Made by a program: the position numbers and the translations under genes. Below are positions 5,437-5,439 of a stretch of DNA of 5,439 bases, in pieces. Within the stretch, counting starts at the first letter, position 1; every line of letters starts with the position of its first letter. The stretch is from Candidatus Bathyarchaeota archaeon. Its GTDB lineage: Archaea; Thermoproteota; Bathyarchaeia; Bathyarchaeales; Bathycorpusculaceae. Where the stretch lies: assembly GCA_030589055.1 (NCBI GenBank), contig JAUUWK010000071.1, positions 1 to 5,439 on the forward strand, in the 5' to 3' direction. A model generated the notes under the pieces. That model was not told the origin of the DNA. It saw only the letters and a list, made by a program, of their open reading frames with translations, and searched no databases.

Positions 5437-5439
5437 GGC

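Noticed and set aside
5361..5439. Open frame from ATG 5361 running off the right edge (MEMSKEVKKGMM...)
   Set aside because: It has no ribosome site or promoter at a suitable distance, no recognisable similarity, and it runs through a good TATA-like box. It is more likely leader or intergenic DNA.
1..5439. Mobile element, defence island or CRISPR
   Set aside because: No transposase, integrase, spaced direct repeats or terminal inverted repeats were seen. The recognisable genes are housekeeping, transport and regulation.

Overview
The window looks like part of an archaeal chromosome, most likely from a TACK-type lineage such as Bathyarchaeia; the rank is inferred, since no rRNA is present. 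Pointers to archaea are a PyrH of the short archaeal UMP-kinase type, a ThiI with a CxxC motif in its PP-loop domain, TATA-like boxes upstream of several genes, frequent GTG starts, and a PadR protein with the SGSEIM...GGRWKPSPGSVYPLLAWLQ signature common in these archaea. I saw no transposase, integrase, CRISPR array, tRNA or rRNA.

The left two thirds (about 1-3819) is a minus-strand gene block. In transcription order it encodes a four-helix membrane protein of unknown function, an ArsB/NhaD-type ion permease starting one base after it, a small charged soluble protein starting seven bases after the permease, a GNAT acetyltransferase that probably has its own promoter, and the tRNA 4-thiouridine synthetase ThiI, which runs off the left edge. 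The first three are spaced tightly enough to be one translationally coupled unit. The last two are probably separate housekeeping or stress genes.

A divergent promoter region (about 3820-4008) separates this block from the plus-strand genes. It holds a TATA-like box for the membrane operon, an alternating GC run, and a 7-bp-arm inverted repeat around the likely promoter of pyrH. PyrH (4009-4683) phosphorylates UMP in pyrimidine nucleotide synthesis.

The right end carries the most notable signals. A PadR-family transcriptional regulator (4757-5332) is complete except for one in-frame TAG at codon 48, inside its winged-helix domain. Its promoter contains four ATAT(C)G units at an exact 12-bp period, which form three overlapping ATAT-N8-ATAT inverted repeats over and after the TATA box. 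That has the same geometry as the known PadR operator (ATGT-N8-ACAT) and strongly suggests autoregulation. At least two neighbouring genes appear to use TAG as an ordinary stop, so a nonsense mutation or sequence error is likelier than genome-wide recoding of TAG as pyrrolysine. The last 107 bases seem to hold the promoter of a further gene outside the window.

No clearly new multi-gene system can be demonstrated. The best candidates for follow-up are the PadR amber/operator locus and the permease operon with its two unknown partners.
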